Assembly (NCBI GenBank): GCA_037441225.1
Contig: JBBISU010000051.1
Location: forward strand, 1 to 22,219
DNA: 22,219 nucleotides
Direction of reading: 5' to 3'
Source: JBBFMJ01 sp037441225
GTDB taxonomy: Bacteria; Acidobacteriota; Thermoanaerobaculia; UBA2201
Shown: positions 7,612 to 15,501 of the stretch, one piece after another
How the letters are laid out: the number at the start of each line of letters is the position of its first letter
Position numbering within the stretch: position 1 is the first letter of the stretch
The notes under the pieces: generated by a model
Seen by the model: only the letters and a program-made list of their open reading frames with translations
Database searches by the model: none
Told to the model about the DNA's origin: nothing
Made by a program: the position numbers and the translations under genes

Positions 7612-7926
7612 ATGTCACAAATAAAAAAGAGCCCAAAGAAAAAAAGCAAGTCAGTATTAAAAAGAGAAAGGCAAAACGAAAAAAGAAGAGATAGAAACAA
7701 AGCAAAAAAAAGCAGGATGAAAACTTTTATCAAAAAGTTTAGAGAAATTCTGCAAAAAAAGTCCTTAGAAGAAGCAAAAAAGATGGCTCCAGTTATTGAA
7801 AAAGAGATTGATAAAACAGTTAAAAAAGGTGTGATCCACTGGAAAACAGGGGCTCGGTACAAATCACGTTTAATGAAACATCTTGCAAAGTTGGCAAAAG
7901 CACAAGTTCAAACAGCAAATTCTTAA
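7612..7926 (+). CDS. rpsT: 30S ribosomal protein S20
   Basis: This 104-residue, very lysine- and arginine-rich helical protein matches S20, which binds the 5' domain of 16S rRNA. Recognisable parts are KRERQNEKRRDRNKAKKSRM near the N-terminus and the C-terminal GVIHWKTGARYKSRLMKHLAKL. It is somewhat longer than typical S20 (about 87 residues). An AGGAGG ribosome site at 7602-7607 precedes the ATG by 4 bases. It lies 8 bases after the cpoB-like gene, and lnt starts inside its 3' end, so it appears to be co-transcribed with envelope genes. Confidence 0.94.
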   Translation: MSQIKKSPKKKSKSVLKRERQNEKRRDRNKAKKSRMKTFIKKFREILQKKSLEEAKKMAPVIEKEIDKTVKKGVIHWKTGARYKSRLMKHLAKLAKAQVQTANS

Positions 7927-9373
7927 AAGATATTTATATCCATCTATTTTAGGTTTTATTTCAGGGGTTTTCTTTGGAAAACCCTTTTCTTTTTTGCCTT
8001 TTTATCTTTCTCTTTTATTATTTTTACATATTCTTTTTAAATATAAAGAAAATAGAAAAATTTCTTTCTTTCAAATCCTATTTTTTTCAACTTTTTTTTA
8101 TTTTTTTTCATTTTTATGGCTTATTAAATTTTTAAAAGTTTATGGTGGCCTTCCTTTAATTTTTGGTTCCTTTGCTATTTTGGTTCTTTCTATTTATCTT
8201 TCTTTATATTTTTCCTTCTCCTATCTTGCAGCTACTTTTTTCCCTGAAAAACAATTTATTTTTATTTTTCCTTTGTTCTTTTGGCTCTTTGAGTATTTAA
8301 GAGGAATTGTTTTAACTGGTTTTCCCTGGAACCCCATCCACCTTCCTTTATTATATTTTCCTTTTTTGGTTCAAGGGCTTTCAATTTTTGGAAGTTATGG
8401 ATTTTCAGCTGTTATTTTATTCTTTTTTTTAGGAATTGTTTTTCAAATAATTGAAAAAAAAATTAATTATTTTTGGTTTTTATTTTTTACAATTTTATTT
8501 ATTTATAATATTTTCTGGACAAATTATGAAAAAAAAGAAAATAGTTTAAAAATTGCAATTGTTCAAGTTGATATAAATGAATTGGAAAGGTTTAAATATG
8601 GAGAAGATTTTTTGGGTTTGAGGAAGGGAATTGATATAGCAAAGAAAATAAAAGAAAAAATTGATTTTCTTGTATTACCAGAGTCCCTTTTTATAGTTCC
8701 TTATGAGAAAAACTATTTTATATTTAAAGATTTACAAGATTTATCTTTTAATTTTCCAGTCCTTTTTAATGCAAATTTAGATGAAATGGATAAATCTTAT
8801 AATTCAGCTATTTTGTTTGAAAATGGTGAAATTAAGAATATTTACAGAAAAACCCATTTAGTTCCTTTTGGTGAATATATTCCATTGAGGGGTTTTTTTG
8901 AAAAAATTGGATTTAAAAAAATTGCAAGGAGTTTGCTTGATTTTGAAAAAGGTAAAGAGGTTGGAATTTTTAATTTTAAAGAAAGATTTGGTGTTTCAAT
9001 TTGTTATGAAATTATATTTCCTGAGATTTCAAGGAAGGAGATAAAAGAAGGTGCAAAGTTTTTTATTGTTTTGACAAATGATTCCTGGTATGGAGATTCT
9101 TTAGGACCATATCAGCATTTTCTTTTGGCAAAGGCAAAGGCAATTGAATTTGGAAAGCCCGTGGTAAGGTCTGCACTGACTGGAATTTCAGCTTTTATTG
9201 ATTCAAAGGGAAGGAATATGGCTTCTTTGAAGCTTTTTGAAGAAGGTTTTATAATTTCAGAAATCAAAGTATCTGATAGAAAAACAATTTATTATTATTT
9301 AAGAGATTTCCCTCCCTTTTTAATAATCCTTTTCTTTGCCTTTAAAAAATTTTATAATTTAATTTTTAAATAG
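7883..9373 (+). CDS. lnt: Apolipoprotein N-acyltransferase
   Basis: Lnt adds the third acyl chain to lipoproteins in the inner membrane. The N-terminal half (about 17-215) is hydrophobic, with several membrane segments. The C-terminal half is a nitrilase-like domain with the catalytic triad E267 (LVLPESLF), K323 (KTHLVPFGEY) and C374 (VSICYEIIFPE), followed by NDSWYGDSLGPYQH. The length of 496 residues is usual. The start is uncertain: the frame opens at a TTG at 7883 inside rpsT (44-base overlap), and no clear ribosome site or later ATG precedes the first membrane segment near residue 17. The position after two predicted lipoprotein genes suits the function. Confidence 0.92.
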   Translation: MQSWQKHKFKQQILKRYLYPSILGFISGVFFGKPFSFLPFYLSLLLFLHILFKYKENRKISFFQILFFSTFFYFFSFLWLIKFLKVYGGLPLIFGSFAILVLSIYLSLYFSFSYLAATFFPEKQFIFIFPLFFWLFEYLRGIVLTGFPWNPIHLPLLYFPFLVQGLSIFGSYGFSAVILFFFLGIVFQIIEKKINYFWFLFFTILFIYNIFWTNYEKKENSLKIAIVQVDINELERFKYGEDFLGLRKGIDIAKKIKEKIDFLVLPESLFIVPYEKNYFIFKDLQDLSFNFPVLFNANLDEMDKSYNSAILFENGEIKNIYRKTHLVPFGEYIPLRGFFEKIGFKKIARSLLDFEKGKEVGIFNFKERFGVSICYEIIFPEISRKEIKEGAKFFIVLTNDSWYGDSLGPYQHFLLAKAKAIEFGKPVVRSALTGISAFIDSKGRNMASLKLFEEGFIISEIKVSDRKTIYYYLRDFPPFLIILFFAFKKFYNLIFK

Positions 9374-9435
9374 AATTTGCAGGTAAAAGAAAAAATCTTT
9401 TTGTTTATTCTTTCCGTTATCCAAAATTTATAATA

Positions 9436-10794
9436 TCAAAAAGGATAAAAGGGAGATTTATCTTTTATTTTAATTAAATGGTACAAATAAAATTTCCTTG
9501 AAATATTTCTATAATTTATATTTATAATTTTTAAATCATAATCTTCAAAATAATCTTTAAGGGTCGTTTCTTTTATTTTTTTGCTTGAAATAAGGAGAAA
9601 TTTTTCTTTATCAAAATTTAATTTTTTCTGCCAGTAAAGATAAGATAATCCATGAATTCCTTTATTTATATTAAATAAATAAAATTCATTTTTTTCTTTT
9701 AAATGATAATTGAGAAGTGCCACAATTGAGTATGAATTGGAAATTAAAATTTCTCCACTCTTTTTTTCTTTTAATACTTCTTCTTTTAAAAGATTAAAAT
9801 CAATAAAATTCTTGAAAATTGAAGGGTTAAATTTAAAGAATAGGTTTGGGAAAATTAAAATAATTAAAAAGATAATTGTTATAAAAGTATTTATATAAAC
9901 TGAAATTTTTATTTCTCTTTTTTTCCAGTTATCAATTTGCAAAATTGAAAGAGGTAAAAAACCAAGGGAAAGCCAATGGGGTGCTCCTGGATTTTTAATA
10001 CCAGCAATTGTAAAAAAAACAATTGGAACTGCCCCTGAAAAAAATAAAATTAAATTCTTTTTATAGTTTTTAATTGCCTCATATATACCTTTAATAAAAA
10101 ATGAAGGTCCTATTAAAATTAAATTTGGAAGCCATAAATTTAAAAGAACTTTTAAAATATTTGAGGTATCTTTATGCCTTTCATAAATCTGAAAAGTGAT
10201 ATTTGCCCAGTTGTTTTGGTAAGCATAAATAAATACAGGCAAAGAAATTAAAAAAGAAGTAATGGAAAAAATAAGAAATTGAAAAAGATTTCCTTTCTTA
10301 TAAGACATATAAAAAACTAATGGTAAAATTAAGACCATTGGAAATTTTGATAAAAAACCAAAACCAAAAGCAAGGCCCAAAAGGAACCAGAAATAATTTT
10401 TATTTTCTTTATCTATTCTTAACAATATATAAGTTGCCCATAGATAAAAAAATGATAATGGTCTATCTGTTGATAAGTAAAAGGAGCCAAAGAAAATTAA
10501 GGGGGCTGATGAAAAAATTAAAAATAGACTTTTACCTTTTTCCTTTAACCATTTTTTAAAGAGAAGATAAACAAAAAAAGTAAAAATTATTGAAGGAATC
10601 CTAATTGAAATTTTATTATTTAAAAAAATGTTAAAAAATTTTACAAGCCAAATTACAAGAGGTGGCTGATCAAAAAAAGACCAGTCCAAATGTTTTGAAC
10701 AATCAAAATAATATGCTTCATCACCTGAAATTGGTAAAATTATAGATAAGAAAAAAATTAAAATAAAAAAAATAATAATTTTAAAATCTTTCAT
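9436..10794 (-). CDS. ArnT/PMT-like membrane glycosyltransferase (GT39/GT83 type)
   Basis: This polytopic membrane protein transfers a sugar from a polyprenyl-phosphate donor. From the chosen start it has 452 residues. The first membrane helix is followed by the catalytic loop GDEAYYFD (D25, E26), then HLDWSFFDQPPLVIWL, the signature of the PMT_2/ArnT group. Many hydrophobic segments follow, then a soluble C-terminal tail. The frame is open back to a GTG at 10821. The ATG at 10794 is preferred because the extra residues precede the membrane helix and increase the overlap with the patatin gene from 14 to 41 bases; neither start has a good ribosome site. The acceptor could be lipid A, a glycan or a protein. 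It is third in the nikR operon. Confidence 0.8.
   Translation of the reverse strand: MKDFKIIIFFILIFFLSIILPISGDEAYYFDCSKHLDWSFFDQPPLVIWLVKFFNIFLNNKISIRIPSIIFTFFVYLLFKKWLKEKGKSLFLIFSSAPLIFFGSFYLSTDRPLSFFYLWATYILLRIDKENKNYFWFLLGLAFGFGFLSKFPMVLILPLVFYMSYKKGNLFQFLIFSITSFLISLPVFIYAYQNNWANITFQIYERHKDTSNILKVLLNLWLPNLILIGPSFFIKGIYEAIKNYKKNLILFFSGAVPIVFFTIAGIKNPGAPHWLSLGFLPLSILQIDNWKKREIKISVYINTFITIIFLIILIFPNLFFKFNPSIFKNFIDFNLLKEEVLKEKKSGEILISNSYSIVALLNYHLKEKNEFYLFNINKGIHGLSYLYWQKKLNFDKEKFLLISSKKIKETTLKDYFEDYDLKIININYRNISRKFYLYHLIKIKDKSPFYPF
9440..9470. terminator. Weak hairpin between convergent lnt and glycosyltransferase genes
   Basis: AAAGGATAAA at 9440-9449 can pair with TTTATCTTT at 9457-9465, with one bulged G, and a T-rich tract follows. 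It lies within the last codons of the minus-strand gene. The stem is A/T-dominated and therefore weak. The call rests mainly on its position between convergent genes. Confidence 0.3.
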
Positions 10795-11626
10795 CAAAAA
10801 ATTTATGGGCAGCCAACTCACCTGCTTTTATAAGCAAATCTAATTTTTCAAATTCATACCATTCGCAATCTTTAAAGTCAACCTTTATTACATAATCTTC
10901 ATTTTTTAATATATTTTCTCTTAATGATTTAAGGGAAATATTTAAAAATCTATAAGTTAAATCAACTAAATTTTCTTTTCCACTCATTTGAGGCAGTGTT
11001 TCAGAGACATCAACAGCCAATACTGGTTCTCCAAAAAATTTCCTTGCCGAAGGGGCGGGAACTTCTTCTATAAGTCCACCATCAACCAATAACTTTCCTT
11101 CATAAGGGTAGGGCTTGAAAAATCCTGGTATTGAAGCAGAGCAGACAAGAGAAGTATGTAAGCTCCCTTCTCTAAAATAAAAAAGTTTTCCTGTTAATAA
11201 ATCCGTTGCTGCTGACAAAAATGGTATTTGAAGTTCTTCAATATTTATTTCCTCAATGAATTTTTCAATAAAATATCTTATTCTTTCAGAAGAAAAAAGA
11301 CCCACTGTATTAATACTTAAATTTAGTAATATCCTTTGTTTAATATTTCTTGTCAATACAGAAAGAGGTGTTTTGGCTTGATATTTTATTAGTTTTGGAA
11401 GCCCTGAAAATATATAACTCCTCTCTTTTAAAAATTTTTCAAAGATACCATAGATTTCTTCTGGTTCCTTTTTCATTGAAATTAAAGCTCCAATTAAAGC
11501 ACCCATTGAAGTGCCAGCCACTGCTTTAATTTTAATATTATTTTCTTTCAAAACCTTATAAACGCCAATGTGTGCCAATGCCCTTGCCCCCCCGCCTCCT
11601 AATGCTAAAACAAACCTTCTTTTCAT
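10781..11626 (-). CDS. Patatin-like phospholipase (RssA/YchK-like)
   Basis: This 281-residue patatin-family serine lipid hydrolase has the oxyanion loop GGGGARALAHIGV (residues 10-22), the nucleophile S40 in GTSMG, and D182 in VDGG as the second member of the Ser-Asp dyad. The segments ATDLLTG and SASIPGFFKP are typical of the bacterial RssA/YchK branch. There is no signal peptide or beta-barrel domain, so it is probably cytoplasmic or membrane-associated. A GAAGGGGG ribosome site precedes the ATG. It lies 20 bases after nikR and overlaps the glycosyltransferase gene. The lipid substrate is unknown. Confidence 0.9.
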   Translation of the reverse strand: MKRRFVLALGGGGARALAHIGVYKVLKENNIKIKAVAGTSMGALIGALISMKKEPEEIYGIFEKFLKERSYIFSGLPKLIKYQAKTPLSVLTRNIKQRILLNLSINTVGLFSSERIRYFIEKFIEEINIEELQIPFLSAATDLLTGKLFYFREGSLHTSLVCSASIPGFFKPYPYEGKLLVDGGLIEEVPAPSARKFFGEPVLAVDVSETLPQMSGKENLVDLTYRFLNISLKSLRENILKNEDYVIKVDFKDCEWYEFEKLDLLIKAGELAAHKFFDERF

Positions 11627-11646
11627 TTTTTCCCCCTTCTTAAAAT

Positions 11647-12075
11647 CTAAAAAATAGAATTAAGCTCCATTTCACCTATGGGATTTATAATCAAATCAGA
11701 AAATAAAACCCCTTTTTCTTTTTTTAAAATATTATAAATATTTTTAATTTCTTCTGCCTTTCCTTTTAAAATTATTGATTCTAAACATTTTCTTTCATTT
11801 AAATGGATATGGGTTGTTGAATAAATAATTGCAAAATGTTTATGTTGATAATCTGTTAACTTTTCTTCCAAAAGCCTTTGGTTATGATCGTATATTAAGA
11901 CAATTACACCAACGGAGTCCTCATTTTTCTTAATTGTTTTCTTTTTTAGGTAATCTCTGACCAAATCTCTTAAAAACTCAGATCTGTTTTCATATTTTTC
12001 TTCTTTTCTTAAACTTTCAAGGAGTCTATAAAATGAATCCTCCAAGGATATACTTATTCTTTTTGTCTTTTCCAT
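11647..12075 (-). CDS. nikR: NikR-type nickel-responsive ribbon-helix-helix regulator
   Basis: This 142-residue protein has an N-terminal ribbon-helix-helix DNA-binding domain (about 1-45; KRISISLEDSF, NRSEFLRDLVRDYL) and a C-terminal ACT-like nickel-binding domain. The four ligands of the high-affinity nickel site can be aligned with E. coli NikR H76, H87, H89 and C95: H78 (QHKH), H89 and H91 (THIHLNERKC), and C97. It should repress or activate targets when nickel is bound. The ATG lies 6 bases after a -10 box with no ribosome site. It heads an operon with patatin and a glycosyltransferase and is divergent from an outer-membrane protein gene, a likely target. No nickel transporter is in the window. 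Confidence 0.92.
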   Translation of the reverse strand: MEKTKRISISLEDSFYRLLESLRKEEKYENRSEFLRDLVRDYLKKKTIKKNEDSVGVIVLIYDHNQRLLEEKLTDYQHKHFAIIYSTTHIHLNERKCLESIILKGKAEEIKNIYNILKKEKGVLFSDLIINPIGEMELNSIF

Positions 12076-12081
12076 AAATAA

Positions 12082-12110
12082 ATTTTAAAATCTTATAAAA
12101 AATTTGTCAA
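12082..12110 (-). promoter_or_regulatory. Promoter of the nikR operon
   Basis: Read on the minus strand, TTGACA (12110-12105) is followed after 17 bases by TAAAAT (12087-12082). The -10 box ends 6 bases before the nikR ATG, so the transcript would be leaderless. The -35 box overlaps that of the divergent porin promoter. Confidence 0.72.
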
Positions 12111-12119
12111 TATTTTATA
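12094..12119. promoter_or_regulatory. Candidate operator: inverted repeat over the shared -35 boxes
   Basis: TATAAAA (12094-12100) and TTTTATA (12113-12119) are perfect inverted repeats around a 12-base spacer. Inner ATT/AAT bases extend the symmetry. The dyad spans both -35 boxes of the divergent promoters, so a bound dimer would affect both genes. NikR proteins bind spaced inverted half-sites, so NikR is the obvious candidate, but the half-site is not the E. coli one. AT-richness makes chance symmetry possible. Confidence 0.35.
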
Positions 12120-12132
12120 TTTTTGATAAAAT
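12104..12132 (+). promoter_or_regulatory. Promoter of the OmpP1/FadL-like porin gene
   Basis: TTGTCA at 12104-12109 is followed after 17 bases by TAAAAT at 12127-12132, preceded by the extended element TGA. Transcription would begin near 12139, giving a short leader with the AAGGAGG ribosome site at 12145-12151. Confidence 0.78.
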
Positions 12133-12155
12133 ACTAAAAATTTTAAGGAGGTCTT

Positions 12156-13511
12156 ATGTGTAAAAAGTTTTTTGTTTTATTTATGTTTTTGGCTTTAAGT
12201 CTTTTTTCCCAAAGTGCTCTTAACAAAAGTGCTTTTAACATTTTTGGATTTGGTGCAAGGGCAATGGGAATGGGAGGCGCCTTTATTGCAGTAGCAGATG
12301 ATGCAACGGCTGCATCCTGGAATCCAGCAGGACTTTCCCAAATGGTTTCCTCAGAATTTTCCCTTGTTTATGATATGTATCAAGGTGATATTACATGGGA
12401 AGATTATGAAGAAGTAAATTGGGAAGATGGATATTCTTATATTGGACAAAGTATAAAAGATGAAGGTTCTTCTGATTATTCATCAATTTCTTTCCTTTCT
12501 TATTCAATGCCTGTTGAAATTGGAGGGAAAAATTTGGTCTGGCAGCTCTCTTACTCAAATCTTTCTTCCCCACCTGACTTTGAAAATAAATATTCCTATA
12601 ATCGTACTTTCTATTTTGAAGGTGATGAAATTTATACTGAAGATTTAAATGGAAAATTGGAAATGGATGGAAGTGGTTCTTTCAAAACTTTAACTTTTTC
12701 TTTAAGCTCCCAGATAACTTCTAACTTCCATTTAGGGATTTCTTTAAACTACTTAGATACAAATTACAAAGAAAAATATAAAGATAGTGGTGAAATTACA
12801 AATTCTTTGAATGAATATTACATTTATTCTTCTTCTGGTTCAACAAAATATGATTTTAGTGATTTTTATTTTGATTTTGGTTTTCTTTATAAAACAAAAT
12901 TTATTTCCTTTGGTGGTGTCTATCACTCTGGCTTCAAAGCAAGTGGAGAACTTTCCCAAAGCTATGAGGATTTAAATACTCCCTTTGCAAGCAACAGTTA
13001 TGATGTTGATATAAAATGGCCCTCTGGTTATGGTTTTGGAGTTGCAATTTATCCAGTTAAAAGCTTAACTTTTGCAATTGATTATTCAAAGGCAAACTGG
13101 AAAGATGGAGAAATTAAATATGTGGATTATGACTACACTGATTTTTTCCCTTATCAGGGTTACGACAGACAATTTAATACATCTTCTTTAAGGTTTGGCT
13201 TAGAATATGTTCTGATGCCAAAAGAAAATTTTGTTATCCCTTTAAGGGCTGGATATTTCAAAGAAGACAGAATTGCTTCTTGGTTTGTTGGTGGAGAAAA
13301 ACCAGAAGTAGATGGCTGGACAGTTGGTTCTGGTTTGACTTTTAAAAATTTTCAATTTGATTTTGCTCTTGTTAGAACAAAAGGTGAAGAAAAAGCAACT
13401 GGCACTTATAGCGGAGTTGATCAGGATGGAATTGCCTATACAGGAAATTATGATGCAAGTATAAAGGATACAATGGATAGATTTATCTTATCTTTTATTT
13501 ATAAATTTTAA
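12156..13511 (+). CDS. OmpP1/FadL/PorV-like outer-membrane beta-barrel protein
   Basis: The 451-residue protein has a signal peptide (MCKKFFVLFMFLALSLFSQS, cleavage near residue 20). The motif GFGARAMGMGGAFIAVADDA followed by ATAASWNPAGLS is the N-terminal hatch signature of the FadL/OmpP1/UPF0164/PorV group. The rest alternates short hydrophobic strands with Asp/Tyr/Ser-rich loops, and the protein ends in aromatic-rich ILSFIYKF with a terminal Phe, as beta-barrel proteins do. Members transport hydrophobic compounds or act in type IX-like secretion; the substrate is unknown. The gene is alone between its own promoter and a strong terminator. The shared control region with nikR raises the possibility of nickel-linked expression (inference). 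Confidence 0.88.
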   Translation: MCKKFFVLFMFLALSLFSQSALNKSAFNIFGFGARAMGMGGAFIAVADDATAASWNPAGLSQMVSSEFSLVYDMYQGDITWEDYEEVNWEDGYSYIGQSIKDEGSSDYSSISFLSYSMPVEIGGKNLVWQLSYSNLSSPPDFENKYSYNRTFYFEGDEIYTEDLNGKLEMDGSGSFKTLTFSLSSQITSNFHLGISLNYLDTNYKEKYKDSGEITNSLNEYYIYSSSGSTKYDFSDFYFDFGFLYKTKFISFGGVYHSGFKASGELSQSYEDLNTPFASNSYDVDIKWPSGYGFGVAIYPVKSLTFAIDYSKANWKDGEIKYVDYDYTDFFPYQGYDRQFNTSSLRFGLEYVLMPKENFVIPLRAGYFKEDRIASWFVGGEKPEVDGWTVGSGLTFKNFQFDFALVRTKGEEKATGTYSGVDQDGIAYTGNYDASIKDTMDRFILSFIYKF

Positions 13512-13513
13512 TA

Positions 13514-13543
13514 AAAGAGGGGCTATAAAGCCCCTCTTTTTTT
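13514..13543. terminator. Strong bidirectional intrinsic terminator
   Basis: AAAGAGGGGC (13514-13523) pairs perfectly with GCCCCTCTTT (13530-13539) around a 6-base loop. It is followed by T-runs on the plus strand and TTTTATT on the minus strand. It lies directly after the porin stop. It also contains the last codons of the convergent AI-2E gene, with that gene's stop codon entering the loop, so one hairpin can serve both genes. Confidence 0.93.
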
Positions 13544-14533
13544 ATTGAATTCTTCAATAAATCTATGTAGTAGGAATAAAATTAAAGGTCCGTAAAATAT
13601 TCCAAATCCACCTAAACCAGAAACCCCTCCCAATATTGAAATAAAAATGAATAAGGGATTTACATTAAACTTTTTTGAAACAAAATAGGGCCTTATTAAA
13701 TTATCAAGGGTTGAAACAAAAATAAGACACCAGATAAATAAAATTATTCCTGATTTTAAATTCCCAATTAAAATCAAATATAGAGACAAAGGAATCCATA
13801 CAATTGAGGAACCTCCAATTGGAATAAAAGCAAAAAGAAAAACAAGGGTTCCAAAAAATAATGGGACTGGTATTTTGAAAATATAAAAGCCAATTGTTGC
13901 AAAAAGCCCTTGAATTACTGCAGTTAAAAAAATACCATAAAAAATTGCCTGGATAAAATTAGATGTCTGTTTAAAAAAAATATCTTTCTCCTCTTCTGAG
14001 AAGGGAATTAAAATTTTCAATATTTTAATAAAAAAATCCTTATATTTTAAGAAGGAATAAAAAAATATAATAATAAAAAATAAATGGAAAAAAAATTTAA
14101 GAACATTTTGAAATAGTTTTTGAACAATTAATGAGATTTTTTTTGCAAAAAAGTTTGTAGCATCTCCTAAGGAAATTCCAAAATTATCAAGGATTTTTTT
14201 TACTTCCAAATAATATTTCTCCATTTCACTTCCACTTTTTGAAAGCTGCTTTAATAATTCAGGTGTAAAAGAATATATTTCAATGGAAAGTTTTGTGATA
14301 AAAAATATTAAAGGGAGTAAAATGATTAAGATAAAAATTAGTGTTGTTGTTAATATCCCCTTTGTTTCACTTTTAAATTTTTTTGAAAAATATTGGCTTA
14401 AAGGATAAAAGATAATAGAAAAAATGAAAGCCCAAAGGATAGAAACAAAAAAAATCTTTATTATTTTAAAGGATAGAAAAAGTAGTAGAAAAAAGATTAA
14501 ATAAATTAATATTTTTTTTAAATTTTCAACCAT
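13523..14533 (-). CDS. AI-2E family (YdiK/PerM/YhhT-like) membrane protein
   Basis: This 336-residue polytopic protein belongs to the AI-2E family. Paired hydrophobic helices occupy about 8-45 and 60-80. A soluble helical segment (about 85-140) follows, and then the conserved C-terminal membrane bundle with DNLIRPYFVSKK (277-288) and GGVSGLGGFGIFYGP (302-316). Members are proposed transporters (autoinducer-2 export, Na+/H+ exchange, permeases), and the function here cannot be told. The ATG lies inside the polyprenyl synthase gene (16-base overlap). It is the last gene of a four-gene operon, and its 3' end forms half of the terminator. Confidence 0.9.
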   Translation of the reverse strand: MVENLKKILIYLIFFLLLFLSFKIIKIFFVSILWAFIFSIIFYPLSQYFSKKFKSETKGILTTTLIFILIILLPLIFFITKLSIEIYSFTPELLKQLSKSGSEMEKYYLEVKKILDNFGISLGDATNFFAKKISLIVQKLFQNVLKFFFHLFFIIIFFYSFLKYKDFFIKILKILIPFSEEEKDIFFKQTSNFIQAIFYGIFLTAVIQGLFATIGFYIFKIPVPLFFGTLVFLFAFIPIGGSSIVWIPLSLYLILIGNLKSGIILFIWCLIFVSTLDNLIRPYFVSKKFNVNPLFIFISILGGVSGLGGFGIFYGPLILFLLHRFIEEFNKKRGAL

Positions 14534-15501
14534 AAATTTTGAAATGGTTTAAGGGATAATAATCTTTCTGGTATTGAAATTAAAAGTTCTTTTGCTTTTC
14601 CCTCAGGGATATTTTTTAAATATTTTATACTTTTTTCAGAATACCTTTTTGCAAATTTAATTGCTTCCTTGTGTGTTCCATATTTTTCTACTTCCCTTTT
14701 AATTTCTTTTTTATATTCACTGCTATTGCTTATCCAGAATTTCAGTTTTTCTTTATCACTCATATAATTTTTAAGCAAAATAACTGGAAGATTTATCTTT
14801 CCTTCCTGCAAATCATGTAAAACTGGTTTTCCTGCTTCTTCTTCTTTTGCAACAAAATCAAGGGTATCATCTAAGATTTGAAAAAATATTCCAAAGTTTA
14901 AACCAAATTCAAACAAATCTTTAAAATAAACTTCTTTTTTTGACAGAATAGAAGGTATTGAAGAAGCAGCAGCAAAGAGATAACCTGTTTTCTTTTTTAT
15001 TAAATTAATGTAATCTTTGACTTCCAGTTCGGGATTTCTTAAATTTCTTTGAGCCCAGATTTCCCCTTCTATCATTTTGATTGTAGCTATCGATAAAAGA
15101 TTCATCAATTTGATATTTTTTATCTCAAGGGTTTTTGAAATTGCTTTTGCATACAAAAAATCTCCAATTAAAATTGAAAAATGGTTTCCTAATTTTTTAT
15201 TTAATGTTTCTTTTCCCCTCCTCAATTGTGCATCATCTATTACATCATCATGGATTAAGGAAGCCATATGGATTATTTCAACAACTGAAGCCATCTGAAA
15301 GCGATCTATTTTTTTATAATTAAGAGCTTCTGATGTCAAAAGTAAAATCAAGGGTCTTAATCTTTTGCCACCAGCATTGCTTAAATAAGTAGAAGCAAAG
15401 GAAACAGAGGAAGGATATCTCTTGAGTTCTTTATTAAAATAGTTCTTTAATTTTCTTAAAATATTTTTATAATCTTCTATTTCTTTAAAGATATTATTCA
15501 T
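14518..15501 (-). CDS. Long-chain all-trans polyprenyl diphosphate synthase
   Basis: This 327-residue enzyme condenses isopentenyl diphosphate onto allylic diphosphates to make quinone side chains. Diagnostic motifs are GGKRLRP (44-50), the first Asp-rich motif DDVID (85-89) with the following RRGKETLN, and the second DDTLD (211-215). Overall length and motif spacing match octaprenyl/heptaprenyl/solanesyl synthases (IspB/HepT class). Exact chain length cannot be assigned by eye. The ATG overlaps the LolA-like gene stop by 4 bases, and the downstream AI-2E gene overlaps by 16, so it is translated as part of a coupled envelope operon. Confidence 0.93.
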   Translation of the reverse strand: MNNIFKEIEDYKNILRKLKNYFNKELKRYPSSVSFASTYLSNAGGKRLRPLILLLTSEALNYKKIDRFQMASVVEIIHMASLIHDDVIDDAQLRRGKETLNKKLGNHFSILIGDFLYAKAISKTLEIKNIKLMNLLSIATIKMIEGEIWAQRNLRNPELEVKDYINLIKKKTGYLFAAASSIPSILSKKEVYFKDLFEFGLNFGIFFQILDDTLDFVAKEEEAGKPVLHDLQEGKINLPVILLKNYMSDKEKLKFWISNSSEYKKEIKREVEKYGTHKEAIKFAKRYSEKSIKYLKNIPEGKAKELLISIPERLLSLKPFQNLWLKI

